From Tenacibaculum dicentrarchi (GTDB taxonomy: Bacteria > Bacteroidota > Bacteroidia > Flavobacteriales > Flavobacteriaceae), in NCBI RefSeq assembly GCF_900239345.1, contig NZ_OESZ01000043.1, positions 155,297-219,296 of the forward strand: a stretch of 64,000 nt of DNA. The letters run 5' to 3'. Positions 7,934 to 18,305 of this stretch are shown piece after piece. The number at the start of each line of letters is the position of its first letter. Positions within the stretch are counted from its first letter, which is position 1. The position numbers were made by a program, and so were the translations under genes. Below the pieces are notes generated by a model, which ran no database searches, had not been told where the DNA came from, and was given only the letters and a program-made list of their open reading frames with translations.

Positions 7934-8566
7934 TTGATAGAAAAACTACAACAGCATTACGACTATTTATTTGAAGATGCTTTACTTGAACAGATAGCCA
8001 GCGTAGCAGTATATAAAGAGTTTAAAGAAAATACGGTAATCATTGATGCCGATAGCGCTATCTTTTCTATTCCGTTAATTCTTAGCGGAGCAATTAAAAT
8101 TTTAAGAGAAGACAAAGACGGCGATGAATTGGTGTTATACTACATTGAAAAAGGCGACACCTGCGCCATGACACTTTCCTGTTGTATCAACGAAACCAAA
8201 AGTAAAATTAAAGCCGTTACCGAAACCGATGTTACGGTGCTAATGATTCCAAAAACTAAAATGTCGGAATGGTTTACTAAATATAAAAGCTGGCAAGAAT
8301 ATATTTTACAAAGCTATCATTCAAGGCTTAATGAATTTATTGAAGCGGTCGATTCTATCGCTTTTTTAAACATGAACGACCGTTTATTAAAATACTTAAA
8401 AGATAAAGCAATGGTTGTTGGAAATGATGTTTTAAATGTTACTCACCTACAAATAGCTAACGATTTACACAGCTCAAGAGTTGTAATTTCTCGGCTTTTA
8501 AAAGCGTTAGAAAGAGAATCCAAAATTGAATTACATAGAAATCAGATAAAAATATTAGAGCTTTAA
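7934..8566 (+). CDS. Crp/Fnr-family transcriptional regulator
   Basis: 210 residues. The N-terminal cyclic-nucleotide-like beta-roll (about 20-115) includes the motif GDTCAMTLSCC with three nearby cysteines. A dimerisation helix follows (about 120-145), then a C-terminal winged helix (about 150-205; LQIANDLHSSRVVISRLLKALE as recognition helix). The only plausible start is TTG 7934, since the next in-frame ATG would delete half the sensor. The cysteines might sense redox or metal, but the spacing is not the Fnr four-cysteine pattern. It is followed by a bidirectional terminator. Confidence 0.88.
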   Translation: MIEKLQQHYDYLFEDALLEQIASVAVYKEFKENTVIIDADSAIFSIPLILSGAIKILREDKDGDELVLYYIEKGDTCAMTLSCCINETKSKIKAVTETDVTVLMIPKTKMSEWFTKYKSWQEYILQSYHSRLNEFIEAVDSIAFLNMNDRLLKYLKDKAMVVGNDVLNVTHLQIANDLHSSRVVISRLLKALERESKIELHRNQIKILEL

Positions 8567-8632
8567 TGTGTTTTTAGAGTTTTAATTTCACAAGGAAACA
8601 GTTTTACAACACAACTCTTTTCAGGAAACAAT

Positions 8633-8667
8633 AAAGCAATAACCTTAAAATAAGATTATTGCTTTTT
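8633..8667. terminator. Bidirectional terminator between crp-like gene and tRNA-Arg
   Basis: Stem AAAGCAATAA/TTATTGCTTT with A and T flanks, between the plus-strand regulator and minus-strand tRNA. Confidence 0.6.
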
Positions 8668-8674
8668 ATTTTTG

Positions 8675-8748
8675 TGACTGCGAAGAGATTCGAACTCCCA
8701 ACCATCAGAGCCGAAATCTGATATTCTATCCAGTTGAACTACGCAGCC
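8675..8748 (-). tRNA. tRNA-Arg (anticodon UCG)
   Basis: 74 nt cloverleaf on the minus strand: acceptor GGCTGCG/CGCAGTC with one G-T pair, D arm, anticodon stem TCAGA/TCTGA with loop TTTCGGC (anticodon TCG), and T arm GGGAG-TTCGAAT-CTCTT. Discriminator A; CCA is not encoded. Confidence 0.93.
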
Positions 8749-8763
8749 ATTTTAACTTAAAAT

Positions 8764-9210
8764 TTAAGCTAATGTTTTTTTAACAATTGCTGATATTGTT
8801 GTGCCATCGGCTTTTCCTGCTAATTCTTTTGATGCCATTCCCATAACTTTCCCCATATCTTTCATTCCTGTTGCCTTTGTTTTGGCGATAACCTCAGCTA
8901 CTACTTTTGCAATTTCTTCTTCGGATAAAGCCTCAGGTAAGAACTGCTCTAAAACTGCTGCTTCTTCAAGTTCTGGCTTTGCTAAATCATCTCTTTTTTG
9001 TTGGGTAAAAACAGCAGCACTATCTTTACGTTGTTTCACTTGTTTTTGAATAATTTTAAGTGCTTCTTCTTCTGATATTTCTCCTACTGATGTTTGAGTA
9101 TTTGCAATCATAAAAGCCGATTTTAAAGCTCTAAGCGCCGTTAAAGCAACGGTGTCTTTTGCTTTCATAGCTACTTTCATTTGTTCTATTACTTGTTTTT
9201 GCAATCCCAT
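8764..9210 (-). CDS. GatB/YqeY domain protein
   Basis: 148 residues of the YqeY family: LKEQI-type helical N-terminus (QVIEQMKVAMKAKDTVALTALR), KQRKDSA, EEAAVLEQFLPEALSEEEI and a C-terminal GKVMGMASKELAGKADG. The domain is the tRNA-binding tail domain of GatB and occurs alone in many bacteria; its exact role is uncertain. It follows ftsZ by 70 nt and may be read through from the dcw cluster. Confidence 0.93.
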   Translation of the reverse strand: MGLQKQVIEQMKVAMKAKDTVALTALRALKSAFMIANTQTSVGEISEEEALKIIQKQVKQRKDSAAVFTQQKRDDLAKPELEEAAVLEQFLPEALSEEEIAKVVAEVIAKTKATGMKDMGKVMGMASKELAGKADGTTISAIVKKTLA

Positions 9211-9280
9211 TTTTTTATTTTTTAGTTAAAAAATTCCCGATTAAACAGGAATTTTTAAATATTTTAAAAAGACATTTTTA

Positions 9281-11161
9281 TTAATCTACATTATCGTGTA
9301 AAAATGAATTATTTGAACGTGATAATTTGTTGTTTTCTGTATTTAATTTCGTGTCTGATTTACTAATTGATGAATCCGTATTAATATCGACACCTAATCT
9401 TTTATAAGCAGGCTGACGCTCTATTTCATCAATATTTTTACCTACTTGGTCATTAAATTTATAATTATACCCTTTCATTTTATCACGTCGTTCTTGCGTT
9501 CTTTTTTGCAATTCCGAAATGGTAATACTTAAAGGAGATATTTCTTCAGCTGTCGCATCATTTTCATTAATGTCTTGTACTTTTTTTGTTCTTACCTGAA
9601 ACCTCAATGCTTCTTCAACTTCTTCTCTAGCTACAGGGTTTGAGCTTTTTCTAATTGTTGGTTCTGCATCAAAAGTATCTAAAACATAGCGTTTTTCAAC
9701 TTGCTGATTTGATTTTGAAGCATTAGAATTTGTATTTTCCTTTGGTTCGTTAATAGGAGTTTCGGTTTTTGGAGCTACCTGATCATACGAATTTGTAGGC
9801 AAATCAAATAATAAGTCTTGCTCAAAAGGTTCTTGCGGTACCTCTTTATATTCACTTGCCTGATTGGCTATATTTGTAATAATAAAATCATCTTCAGAAA
9901 CTGTATCTGGTGTAATTTCATCATAAACAACATTTATAGCAGCTATATTATCCGTAGAACTATTTGATTTAAACCTTGGTACTTCTTGTTCGTCATCATC
10001 ATCCTTTAAAACAGTGACAACTCTACGAGGTTTATCGGAAGAAAGCGGTTCGTTTACCGAAAGTGGTTCATTTACACCCGATGCGCCTTTTTTTCTGCTT
10101 GCAATGGTATGTGATGTAGGGTCTTCATCTTCTAAAGTATGAACAATTTTAGGTACTTCAGTATTTGTAATTGTACCTTGTTGGTCTGCAGTAAAACCTG
10201 TAGCAACAATTGTTACCGATATACCGTCTTCAAGGGTTTCATCTTCTCCAACCCCCATAATAATATTGGCATCATAACCAGCTTCATCTTGAATATGCTC
10301 ATTAATTTCCCCTATTTCATCTAAAGTTACTTCATTAACTCCTGAAATAATTAACAACAGTACGTTTTTAGCACCTGTAATTTTATTATCATTAAGTAAA
10401 GGAGAATCTAGGGCTTTTATAATGGCATTTTTAGCGCGATTTTCACCTGATTCTTTTGCCGATCCCATAATAGCAGTTCCACTATTAGAAAGTACTGTTT
10501 TAGCATCGTGTAAATCAATATTTTGTTTATAGTGGTGTGTAATTACTTCTGCGATTCCTTTGGCAGCAGTAGCTAAAACCTCATCGGCTTTAGAAAAACC
10601 AGCTTTAAATCCTAAGTTTCCGTAAACTTCTCTTAATTTATTGTTATTAATAACAATAAGAGAATCTACATTACTACGAAGTTCATCTATTCCATCTTGT
10701 GCTTGTTGACTACGTCTTCTTCCTTCAAATTGAAATGGCATTGTAACGATTCCTACCGTTAAAATATCCATATCTTTTGCTATTTTCGCAATAATAGGCG
10801 CAGCACCAGTACCAGTACCACCTCCCATACCAGCAGTAATAAAAACCATTTTGGTATGGGTGCTTAGCATTTGTTGAATTTCTTGAATACTTTCGGCAGC
10901 TGCTTGTGCTCCAACATCAGGATTTGCACCTGCACCTAACCCTGATGTTAAGTGTGCACCTAATTGAATTTTATTAGGAATCGGACTGCTTTCTAACGCT
11001 TGTGCATCTGTATTACAAATTACGAAATCTACTCCGTGAATTTGCTTACTAAACATGTGATCTACCGCATTACTTCCTCCCCCACCAACACCAATCACTT
11101 TAATAGCATTCGACTGTGTTTTTGGCATATCGAACGAAATGTTATTGAATTCTGTGCTCAT
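9281..11161 (-). CDS. ftsZ: Cell-division tubulin FtsZ
   Basis: 626 residues. The GTPase core (about 1-325) has [13 protein letters not shown], the tubulin signature [20 protein letters not shown] and a divergent synergy loop ([15 protein letters not shown]). A very long acidic disordered linker (about 335-570) is followed by the conserved peptide [12 protein letters not shown], which binds FtsA-type partners, and a further tail ending NSFLHDNVD seen in flavobacterial FtsZ. It polymerises into the cytokinetic ring. It is the last division gene of the dcw cluster, 85 nt after ftsA. Confidence 0.97.
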   Translation of the reverse strand: MSTEFNNISFDMPKTQSNAIKVIGVGGGGSNAVDHMFSKQIHGVDFVICNTDAQALESSPIPNKIQLGAHLTSGLGAGANPDVGAQAAAESIQEIQQMLSTHTKMVFITAGMGGGTGTGAAPIIAKIAKDMDILTVGIVTMPFQFEGRRRSQQAQDGIDELRSNVDSLIVINNNKLREVYGNLGFKAGFSKADEVLATAAKGIAEVITHHYKQNIDLHDAKTVLSNSGTAIMGSAKESGENRAKNAIIKALDSPLLNDNKITGAKNVLLLIISGVNEVTLDEIGEINEHIQDEAGYDANIIMGVGEDETLEDGISVTIVATGFTADQQGTITNTEVPKIVHTLEDEDPTSHTIASRKKGASGVNEPLSVNEPLSSDKPRRVVTVLKDDDDEQEVPRFKSNSSTDNIAAINVVYDEITPDTVSEDDFIITNIANQASEYKEVPQEPFEQDLLFDLPTNSYDQVAPKTETPINEPKENTNSNASKSNQQVEKRYVLDTFDAEPTIRKSSNPVAREEVEEALRFQVRTKKVQDINENDATAEEISPLSITISELQKRTQERRDKMKGYNYKFNDQVGKNIDEIERQPAYKRLGVDINTDSSISKSDTKLNTENNKLSRSNNSFLHDNVD

Positions 11162-11246
11162 AACTTTCCTGTTTATAATTTTTATTTACACTTCTATTTT
11201 GAGGGGATAAAAGGTGTTTTTTATTTTGTTTTATTTTTATAATAAC

Positions 11247-12614
11247 TTATTCTGCGTTGTCTAAGAAATCCTTAAATCTTTCTGTAAATTTATCAAAAAA
11301 AGATTTAGATTTCTCTTTCTCTCTTTCTTTTTCTTCTTTTTCTTTTTCTTCTTTTTCTTTTTCTTCTTTTTTTCTTTCTTCTTCTAAAAACGTTTCATTA
11401 TCGATTTCGTTTTCAACTTCAGGTGGTACTAATTCTTCGGGTATTTCCTTGACTTCTTTTTTTAGTCCTTCCATTAGTAATCCTACAGCTGTTGCGTATG
11501 CAGGGCTAGATAAGGCTTGATCAGAATCATCTGCTAAATGTTCATCTGGATATCCTATACGAACGTCCATTCCTGTTATATATTCTACTAACTGTCTTAA
11601 ATGTTTTAATTGAGAGCCTCCTCCTGTTAATACAATTCCTGCAATTAATTTTCCTTTTTCGGTTTCATGCCCATAATTTTTTATTTCTAAATATACATGC
11701 TCAATAATTTCTTGTACTCTTGCATGAATTATTTTCGATAAATTTTTAAGGGTAATTTCTTTTGGTTCTCTGCCTCTTAAACCAGGTATAGAAACAATTT
11801 CTGTTTCTTTATTTTCTCCCGGCCATGCCGAACCAAATTTCACTTTTAATAACTCGGCTTGCTTTTCAATAATTGAGCAACCTTCTTTTATATCTTCAGT
11901 AATTACATTTCCTCCAAAAGGAACTACAGCTGTATGACGAATAACACCGTCTTTAAATATTGCTAAATCAGTTGTACCTCCTCCAATATCAATTAAAGCA
12001 ACTCCTGCTTCTTTTTCTTCTTGACTTAACACAGCTGCCGCCGATGCTAATGGCTCTAAAGTTATTTCTGATAAATTTAAGCCAACACTTTTTACGCATC
12101 TGCCAATATTTCTAATAGAAGATATTTGACCAACAACTACGTGAAAATTAGCTTCTAATCGTCCGCCATACATTCCAATAGGTTCTTTAACATCTGACTG
12201 ACTATCTACTTTAAATTCTTGTGGTAAAACATGAATAATTTCTTCACCAGGTAGCATTACTAATTTATGTACTTGCCCTACTAGACTTTCAATATCAGTA
12301 TCACTAATTACCACATCTGATTTTTCACGTGTAATATAATCGCTATGATGTAAGCTTCTAATATGTTGTCCTGCAATACCTACCACTACATTTTCTATAG
12401 ACTGCCCTGAAATACTTTGTGCTTCATTAACTGCTTGTTCTATAGATTCAATTGTTTGCGTAATGTTATTTACAACACCACGTTTTACACCTAAACTTTT
12501 AGCTTTACCAATACCCAAAACCTCTAATTTGTCGTATTCATTCTTACGACCAATCATTGCTACAATTTTGGTAGTACCAATATCTAAACCAACGGCTATT
12601 TTATTGTTTTTCAT
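11247..12614 (-). CDS. ftsA: Cell-division actin homologue FtsA
   Basis: 455 residues from ATG 12614 (MKNNKIAVGLDIGTTKIV), overlapping the ftsQ stop by 14 nt; an upstream in-frame ATG would lie deeper inside ftsQ. The actin-fold ATPase has phosphate-1 GLDIGTTKIVAM, phosphate-2 ALIDIGGGTTDLAIF and adenosine motif VLTGGGSQL. After the core comes an extremely charged Glu/Lys run (about 408-438), then an amphipathic membrane-targeting helix FFDKFTERFKDFL. It tethers FtsZ to the membrane. The charged run is encoded by a low-complexity tract at about 11305-11400. Confidence 0.96.
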   Translation of the reverse strand: MKNNKIAVGLDIGTTKIVAMIGRKNEYDKLEVLGIGKAKSLGVKRGVVNNITQTIESIEQAVNEAQSISGQSIENVVVGIAGQHIRSLHHSDYITREKSDVVISDTDIESLVGQVHKLVMLPGEEIIHVLPQEFKVDSQSDVKEPIGMYGGRLEANFHVVVGQISSIRNIGRCVKSVGLNLSEITLEPLASAAAVLSQEEKEAGVALIDIGGGTTDLAIFKDGVIRHTAVVPFGGNVITEDIKEGCSIIEKQAELLKVKFGSAWPGENKETEIVSIPGLRGREPKEITLKNLSKIIHARVQEIIEHVYLEIKNYGHETEKGKLIAGIVLTGGGSQLKHLRQLVEYITGMDVRIGYPDEHLADDSDQALSSPAYATAVGLLMEGLKKEVKEIPEELVPPEVENEIDNETFLEEERKKEEKEKEEKEKEEKEREKEKSKSFFDKFTERFKDFLDNAE

Positions 12615-13344
12615 CTTGCTTTTGTTTTGTGCACACAACTTGGTTGTGGTATTTTACATTTATTGTCTTATATTTTTTAATTGTTTTATCAATCAAAGCT
12701 TTATTATAAAATGCGATTAATTTTTTAAACTTAATTGCTTCTTTTTCAAGCTTTCCAAAAATTATTTTATAACTACCACTACGAACGGTAAATATATATT
12801 CCTTTTTTCTATTTTTTTGAATTGCTACAATTTCTTTACTAAAAAAATTATAGTTTTCTATTTTTTTTATCAACTCTATTAGCTCCTTTATATCTTTCGG
12901 ATTATTACTTACTCCTGATATTAAGGGTACTCTTGCCGAAAAATTTGATGATAATGGAATTTCGACACCAAATTCATCAATATAATAAGACGCATGTTCA
13001 TTTACAATACGAGCTATTGGTTTACGCTGTTTTATCAATGTTTTCAATACACCATCAATGGTCAAATAAACAGTTGCTTTTTCAACATAAGGGTTTCCTA
13101 AAACATTCGTTTCTAAAAAGTGTAAATTTACTACTCTTTTTCGTTGATTTTTAACAAAGCCACTATTTTGTATTAACATTTTATCAACCATACTGTGTGT
13201 CAAAAAGTTATTATCACCCTCTTCAAATTCAACTACTGTGTTTTTTACTTCTTTTAAACCGTTTTTATTGCTTGTGAACCCATATAAAAAGCCTAAAAAA
13301 AGCAACAACAAGAAAAAAGACACGTATGTAGCTATTGTTTTCAT
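12601..13344 (-). CDS. ftsQ: Cell-division protein FtsQ/DivIB
   Basis: 247 residues. A short cytoplasmic N-terminus and one transmembrane helix (about 5-24, YVSFFLLLLFLGFLYGF) precede a periplasmic POTRA-like domain with NPYVEKATVYLTIDG and the beta domain (YYIDEFGVEIPLS, VPLISG). The sequence is weakly conserved, but size, topology and position between murC and ftsA identify it. It links the early ring to the septal synthases. It starts 2 nt from the murC stop and overlaps ftsA by 14 nt. Confidence 0.9.
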   Translation of the reverse strand: MKTIATYVSFFLLLLFLGFLYGFTSNKNGLKEVKNTVVEFEEGDNNFLTHSMVDKMLIQNSGFVKNQRKRVVNLHFLETNVLGNPYVEKATVYLTIDGVLKTLIKQRKPIARIVNEHASYYIDEFGVEIPLSSNFSARVPLISGVSNNPKDIKELIELIKKIENYNFFSKEIVAIQKNRKKEYIFTVRSGSYKIIFGKLEKEAIKFKKLIAFYNKALIDKTIKKYKTINVKYHNQVVCTKQKQDEKQ

Positions 13345-13346
13345 TG

Positions 13347-14693
13347 TTAATTTTTATGTTTTTGGATTAAATCATCTCTTATACCATCTATCAATAAACC
13401 GATATCCCCCGCACCAATCATAACTATAATATTAGACCCTTTTTTTAAAATTTCGTCACTTAATTTATCTTTAGAAATTAATATTTTATTTTTTAATTTT
13501 ACTTTTTCTAATAACCAAGATGATGTTACCCCTTTTATAGGTAATTCTCTTGCAGGATAAATATCTAACAAAAGTAAGTCATCAAACCTCGAAAGAGCCT
13601 TAGCAAAGTCAGCTACAAAGTCTTTAGTTCTACTAAACAAATGAGGTTGAAAAACTCCTAATATTTTCTGGTTAGGATACATTTCCTTTACCGAAGTAAT
13701 TACAGCGTTTATTTCTGTTGGATGATGTGCATAGTCATCTATCAATACTAAGTTTTCCGTTTTAATTTTATATGAAAATCTACGCTGAACCCCAGTAAAA
13801 GTTTTCAACTGGTTTTTAATATTTTCTAACGTAACACCATAAACATCTGCCATTGCTAAAGCAGCTAAAGCGTTCATCATGTTGTGTTTCCCTGGTAAAT
13901 TAAAGGTGATATTTTTTATAGTTTCTGTAGGAGTATCTACATCAAAAACATAAGCACCTGTTCCTATTTTTACGTTATATGCCCTATAGTCGGCAGCTTC
14001 ATTGACAGCATAAGTTAGCCCTTTTAATGGCAGTCCTTTTGCTACAATTAAAGTATCAGAAACCTTATTTGCAAAATCTTTAAAAGATTCTTGTAGCATT
14101 TCATTTTCACCATAAATATCTAAATGATCGGCATCCATAGAAGTAATACAAGCAATATTTGGCGATAATTTTAAAAATGATCTATCAAATTCATCAGCTT
14201 CTACAACCGATATTTTATCTTCTCCTAAAATTAAATTTGAATTGTAATTTTCTGAAATTCCACCTAAAAAAGACGTTGCTTTTTCGGGCTGCATAATATG
14301 CCCTAAAATTGCCGACGTTGTTGTTTTACCATGTGTTCCTGCAACGGCTAAACATTGAGTGTTTTTGGTAATTTCACCTAAAATTTCAGCTCTTTTTAAA
14401 ATCGTAAAGCCATTATTTTTAAAATAAGTCAACTCTTGATGTGTACTCGGAATTGCAGGTGTGTAAACAACCAGTGTTTTTTGAGTGTTTAAACAAGAAA
14501 GTGGTATATTTTTCACTCCATCTTCAAAGTGAATTTTTACGCCAATAGTTGTTAATTTTTTTGTAATCGGACTTGGTGTTTTATCGTAACCAAATACGTT
14601 TTTTCCATTTACAGAAAAATAACGTGCAATTGCACTCATACCAATACCTCCAATTCCTATAAAATAGACGTTATGTATTTCTTTTAAATCCAC
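13347..14693 (-). CDS. murC: UDP-N-acetylmuramate--L-alanine ligase
   Basis: 448 residues, GTG start at 14693, overlapping the murG stop by one base (TAGTG). Rossmann N-domain (FIGIGGIGMSAIARYF), ATP P-loop AVAGTHGKTTTSAI (about 117), central DADHLDIYGE and the C-terminal ligase domain with DDYAHHPTEI and FQPHLFSR. It adds L-Ala to UDP-MurNAc, the first peptide step of peptidoglycan precursor synthesis. Full length. Confidence 0.96.
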   Translation of the reverse strand: MDLKEIHNVYFIGIGGIGMSAIARYFSVNGKNVFGYDKTPSPITKKLTTIGVKIHFEDGVKNIPLSCLNTQKTLVVYTPAIPSTHQELTYFKNNGFTILKRAEILGEITKNTQCLAVAGTHGKTTTSAILGHIMQPEKATSFLGGISENYNSNLILGEDKISVVEADEFDRSFLKLSPNIACITSMDADHLDIYGENEMLQESFKDFANKVSDTLIVAKGLPLKGLTYAVNEAADYRAYNVKIGTGAYVFDVDTPTETIKNITFNLPGKHNMMNALAALAMADVYGVTLENIKNQLKTFTGVQRRFSYKIKTENLVLIDDYAHHPTEINAVITSVKEMYPNQKILGVFQPHLFSRTKDFVADFAKALSRFDDLLLLDIYPARELPIKGVTSSWLLEKVKLKNKILISKDKLSDEILKKGSNIIVMIGAGDIGLLIDGIRDDLIQKHKN

Positions 14694-15784
14694 TAATTAA
14701 TTAATTTTTCTATTTCGTTAACAATATCTTTTGTTGCCTTTGGCAATGCCAATTTTTTCATGTTTTTGCTTAAATCGGCTTGTTTTTCGGTATCTTTTAA
14801 CAATCCTTTCAATACTTTTGGAAATTCTGTTAGTTCTTTTTCTACTACCAAAATCGCGCCATTTTTATCAACAATAGCTTTGGCGTTTTTAGTTTGATGG
14901 TCTTCCGCTACATTTGGCGACGGAATAAAAATGGTAGGCTTACCAACAATACATAATTCTGAAACCGAACTTGCTCCTGCTCTTGATATTATAAAATCGG
15001 CAGCAGCATACGCTAAATCCATTTTATTTAAAAAGGCATGAACTTGCACATTTTCTAAATTATTATAACGCTTATAATCGTCAATATAAAGTTTTCCACA
15101 CTGCCAAATTAACTGCACGTTTTGAGCCTTAAAAAAATCTAAATTTGCTTGAATTAATTCATTTATTTTTCGAGCCCCTAAACTTCCTCCTAAAATTAAA
15201 ATTGTTTTTTTAGCTTTATCTAATTTAAAAAAAGTTTTCCCTTCGGATATTTTCTCGGTAATATTCAATAAATCTTGTCGTACAGGATTTCCTGTTTTGA
15301 TAATTTTATCCCTCGAAAAAAAACGTTCTAAACCATCGTAAGCAACACATATTTTATGCGCTTTTTTACTTAATAATTTGTTGGTAATTCCTGGGTAAGA
15401 GTTTTGTTCTTGTACCAGAGTTGGAATGTTTTTTTTACCTGCAACCATTAATGTGGGTCCGCTTGCAAAACCACCTGTTCCAATGGCAACATCTGGCTTA
15501 AATTTTTTAATAATAACGTGTGCTTTCCATAAACTATGGACTAATTTTACCGGAAAAAGTAAATTTTTAAAGGTTATTTTTCGTTGAATTCCTGCAATCC
15601 ATAATCCTTTAATTTCATAGCCAGCTTCCGGAACTTTTTGCATTTCCATTTTATCTGAAGCACCAACAAACAAAATTTTTGCTGATGGATAACGTTCTTT
15701 TATTTCGTTTGCAATGGCAATCGCTGGGTAAATATGCCCACCAGTTCCGCCACCACTTATAATAACACTAATCGCCTGTTTCAT
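14693..15784 (-). CDS. murG: UDP-GlcNAc transferase to lipid I (MurG)
   Basis: 363 residues, GT28 family, making lipid II at the inner face of the membrane. N-domain [15 protein letters not shown] (about 10-24), [24 protein letters not shown]-domain [10 protein letters not shown] and the UDP-GlcNAc site [12 protein letters not shown]. It overlaps the end of ftsW by 17 nt and murC by 1 nt, so translational coupling is likely. Confidence 0.96.
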   Translation of the reverse strand: MKQAISVIISGGGTGGHIYPAIAIANEIKERYPSAKILFVGASDKMEMQKVPEAGYEIKGLWIAGIQRKITFKNLLFPVKLVHSLWKAHVIIKKFKPDVAIGTGGFASGPTLMVAGKKNIPTLVQEQNSYPGITNKLLSKKAHKICVAYDGLERFFSRDKIIKTGNPVRQDLLNITEKISEGKTFFKLDKAKKTILILGGSLGARKINELIQANLDFFKAQNVQLIWQCGKLYIDDYKRYNNLENVQVHAFLNKMDLAYAAADFIISRAGASSVSELCIVGKPTIFIPSPNVAEDHQTKNAKAIVDKNGAILVVEKELTEFPKVLKGLLKDTEKQADLSKNMKKLALPKATKDIVNEIEKLIN

Positions 15785-16961
15785 GTAAAATATTTAAAGG
15801 GTTATCATCTAAAATAGCTTCTTCTGTTTCATTTTGAGAAGCACTTACACTCAATATCATTCCTAAGGCAAAACAAGTCATCCAAATAGATGTACCTCCA
15901 CTACTAATTAGCGGAAGTGTTTGCCCAGTTACAGGTAATATATTTACGGCAACTGCCATGTTAATCATCGCTTGAAATACGATAGGTATTCCTACGGAAA
16001 GCACCATTAGTGTACCAAAAATAGTTGTTGTTTGTTTAGCAGTAATTAAAATTCTTAATAATAGTACCAGGTAAATAACAACAATTACCACAGCACCTAC
16101 AAGTCCCCATTCTTCAATAATAATGGCATATATAAAATCGGAAGAAGACTGTGGTAAAAAGTTTTTCTGCACACTTTTACCTGGACCTTTTCCTATCATT
16201 CCACCTGTTACGATGGCTATTTTTGCTTTTTCTACTTGATAATTTTCTTTTATGTCAACTTTATAAAACCCTTCAATCCTACTTTGCCAAGTATTTACAC
16301 GGTTTGGCATTACTTCAGGGAATGCTTTTGCTACCAAAATAAAAAACACCAATGAAAGAAGTCCTATACCAATCACATTACCAATATATTTTAACGGATA
16401 CCCTCCAATAAATGTCAATAATAAAACCATTAAAAAAAGAATGGCTGTTGTTGAGAAGTTCGCTGGAAGTATCAATAATAAAATTATAGAAACAGGTAAC
16501 CACAATTGTAACAAGCTTTCTTTAAAGTTGATGAATTTTTCTTTATTCTTTGCTAAATACCTTGAAACATAGGTCATCAATACCAAACCTGCTAAAGTAG
16601 AGGTTTGAAAACCGATGCCTACAAACGGAATTCGAATCCATCTACTAGCATTTGCTCCACCTATTATTTTCCCCTGTGCCAAGGTAAACACCAATAATAA
16701 AACAACTACAGGAAGCATTAAAACTGACGCACCACTAAAATACCTGTATGGAATTTTATGAACACCATAAATAACAGCAAAACCAGTTATTAATAATACA
16801 ACATGCTTCATTAAATGCCCTAGCGTAGAGCCATTACCTACCACATAAACCAAGTTGGTACTTGCGCTATATATAGGCATAAATGAAAATATTGCTAGCA
16901 ATGCCACAATAGTCCAAATAGTTTTATCTCCTTTTATTTGCTTAAAAATTGTTTTAATCAA
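15768..16961 (-). CDS. ftsW: Septal peptidoglycan glycosyltransferase FtsW (SEDS)
   Basis: 397 residues with about ten membrane helices. SEDS signatures: GGANASRWI near residue 100, the essential-Asp-type region with [17 protein letters not shown], and the C-terminal block [19 protein letters not shown]. It polymerises glycan strands together with the transpeptidase FtsI encoded in the same operon. It lies between murD (12-nt gap) and murG (overlap). FtsW rather than RodA is chosen because of the dcw location. Confidence 0.95.
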   Translation of the reverse strand: MIKTIFKQIKGDKTIWTIVALLAIFSFMPIYSASTNLVYVVGNGSTLGHLMKHVVLLITGFAVIYGVHKIPYRYFSGASVLMLPVVVLLLVFTLAQGKIIGGANASRWIRIPFVGIGFQTSTLAGLVLMTYVSRYLAKNKEKFINFKESLLQLWLPVSIILLLILPANFSTTAILFLMVLLLTFIGGYPLKYIGNVIGIGLLSLVFFILVAKAFPEVMPNRVNTWQSRIEGFYKVDIKENYQVEKAKIAIVTGGMIGKGPGKSVQKNFLPQSSSDFIYAIIIEEWGLVGAVVIVVIYLVLLLRILITAKQTTTIFGTLMVLSVGIPIVFQAMINMAVAVNILPVTGQTLPLISSGGTSIWMTCFALGMILSVSASQNETEEAILDDNPLNILHETGD

Positions 16962-16972
16962 TCAGTTTGGTT

Positions 16973-18304
16973 TTATAAATTATAAATTGCTTCTTTAAAT
17001 TTTGTACCTCTATCTTGATAGTTTTTAAATAAATCAAAACTCGCACATGCTGGCGATAACAAAACAGTATCGCCTGAATTTGCTAATTTACTTGCTGCTG
17101 CTACTGCTTTATCGGCTGTATTAGTTTCAATAACAGCAACAAGGTTAGCAAAGGCTTCTATAATTTTTTGATTATTTTCTCCTAAGCAAACGATCGCTTT
17201 TACTTTTTGTTTTACTAATGGTAATAACTCGGTATAATCATTTCCTTTATCAACACCGCCAACAACCCAAACTATTGGGGTTTTTATACATTCTAGTGCA
17301 TAAAAAACAGCATTTACATTGGTTGCTTTACTATCATTAATAAATTGTACGCCATTTACTTTTTGGACATATTCTAATCGATGCTCAACAGCTTGAAAAT
17401 CTGACAAACTTTTAGCAATTACATTAGTATTTATTTGTAATAGTTTTGCAGTTATTGCAGCTGCCATTGCATTTTTAATATTGTGTTTGCCTTTTAACGC
17501 TAAATCATCAATTTTGATTAAAACTTCTTCGGTTTCTAGTTTTATTATTATTTTATCATCCCTTAAAAAAGCACCATATTCCGATTCTTTTTCAATTGAA
17601 AAAGGGATTTTTTGAGCCTTTGTAGTATTCTTTTTTAGCCAATTTTGTATTTCTATATCATCAGCATCATAAATTAAAAAATCGGTTGCTGTTTGATTTT
17701 TTGTAATGCGAAATTTTGAATTTATATAATTATCAAAATTATAATCATATCTATCTAAATGATCTGGCGATATATTTGTAACAACAGCAATATGTGGGCT
17801 GAAATCAATAATTCCATCTAGCTGAAAGCTACTCAATTCTAATACGTAATTTTCAGGTGATTTTTCAGCCACTAACTGCGCAAAACTATCGCCAATATTA
17901 CCACCAATACAAACACTTAAACCCGTATTTTTAAGCAAATGACCTGTTAATAATGTGGTCGTAGTTTTTCCGTTTGAGCCTGTGATTCCTATTATTTTAG
18001 CTGCGGTATATTTTGCGGCAAATTCAATTTCAGAAATCACTTTTATACCTTTTAAAATTAACGCTTGTATTAGCGCTATTTTATCAGGTATCCCAGGGCT
18101 TTTCATAACAATATCTGCATTAAAAATTGCCGATTCGGTATGTTTATTTTCTTCGAAATTTATAGCGTTTTCTAAAAGTACTTTTTTATATTTTTCAGCA
18201 ATCGTTCCTTTATCAGAAACAAAAAGCTCAAAACCTTTTTGCTTTCCCAATAATGCCGTTCCAACACCACTTTCTCCACCGCCAAGAATAACCAACCTTT
18301 TCAT
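16973..18304 (-). CDS. murD: UDP-MurNAc-L-alanine--D-glutamate ligase
   Basis: 443 residues; Mur ligase with N-domain LGGGESGVGTALLGKQKG, P-loop GITGSNGKTTTTLL (about 108), NISPDHLDRY and C-domain NDSKATNVNAV. It adds D-Glu to UDP-MurNAc-L-Ala. It begins 1 nt from the mraY stop. Full length, no anomalies. Confidence 0.96.
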   Translation of the reverse strand: MKRLVILGGGESGVGTALLGKQKGFELFVSDKGTIAEKYKKVLLENAINFEENKHTESAIFNADIVMKSPGIPDKIALIQALILKGIKVISEIEFAAKYTAAKIIGITGSNGKTTTTLLTGHLLKNTGLSVCIGGNIGDSFAQLVAEKSPENYVLELSSFQLDGIIDFSPHIAVVTNISPDHLDRYDYNFDNYINSKFRITKNQTATDFLIYDADDIEIQNWLKKNTTKAQKIPFSIEKESEYGAFLRDDKIIIKLETEEVLIKIDDLALKGKHNIKNAMAAAITAKLLQINTNVIAKSLSDFQAVEHRLEYVQKVNGVQFINDSKATNVNAVFYALECIKTPIVWVVGGVDKGNDYTELLPLVKQKVKAIVCLGENNQKIIEAFANLVAVIETNTADKAVAAASKLANSGDTVLLSPACASFDLFKNYQDRGTKFKEAIYNL

Positions 18305-18305
18305 A

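Noticed and set aside
11257..11520. Ser/Phe-rich plus-strand open frame
   Set aside because: Shadow of the Glu/Lys-rich run of ftsA; no promoter and implausible composition.
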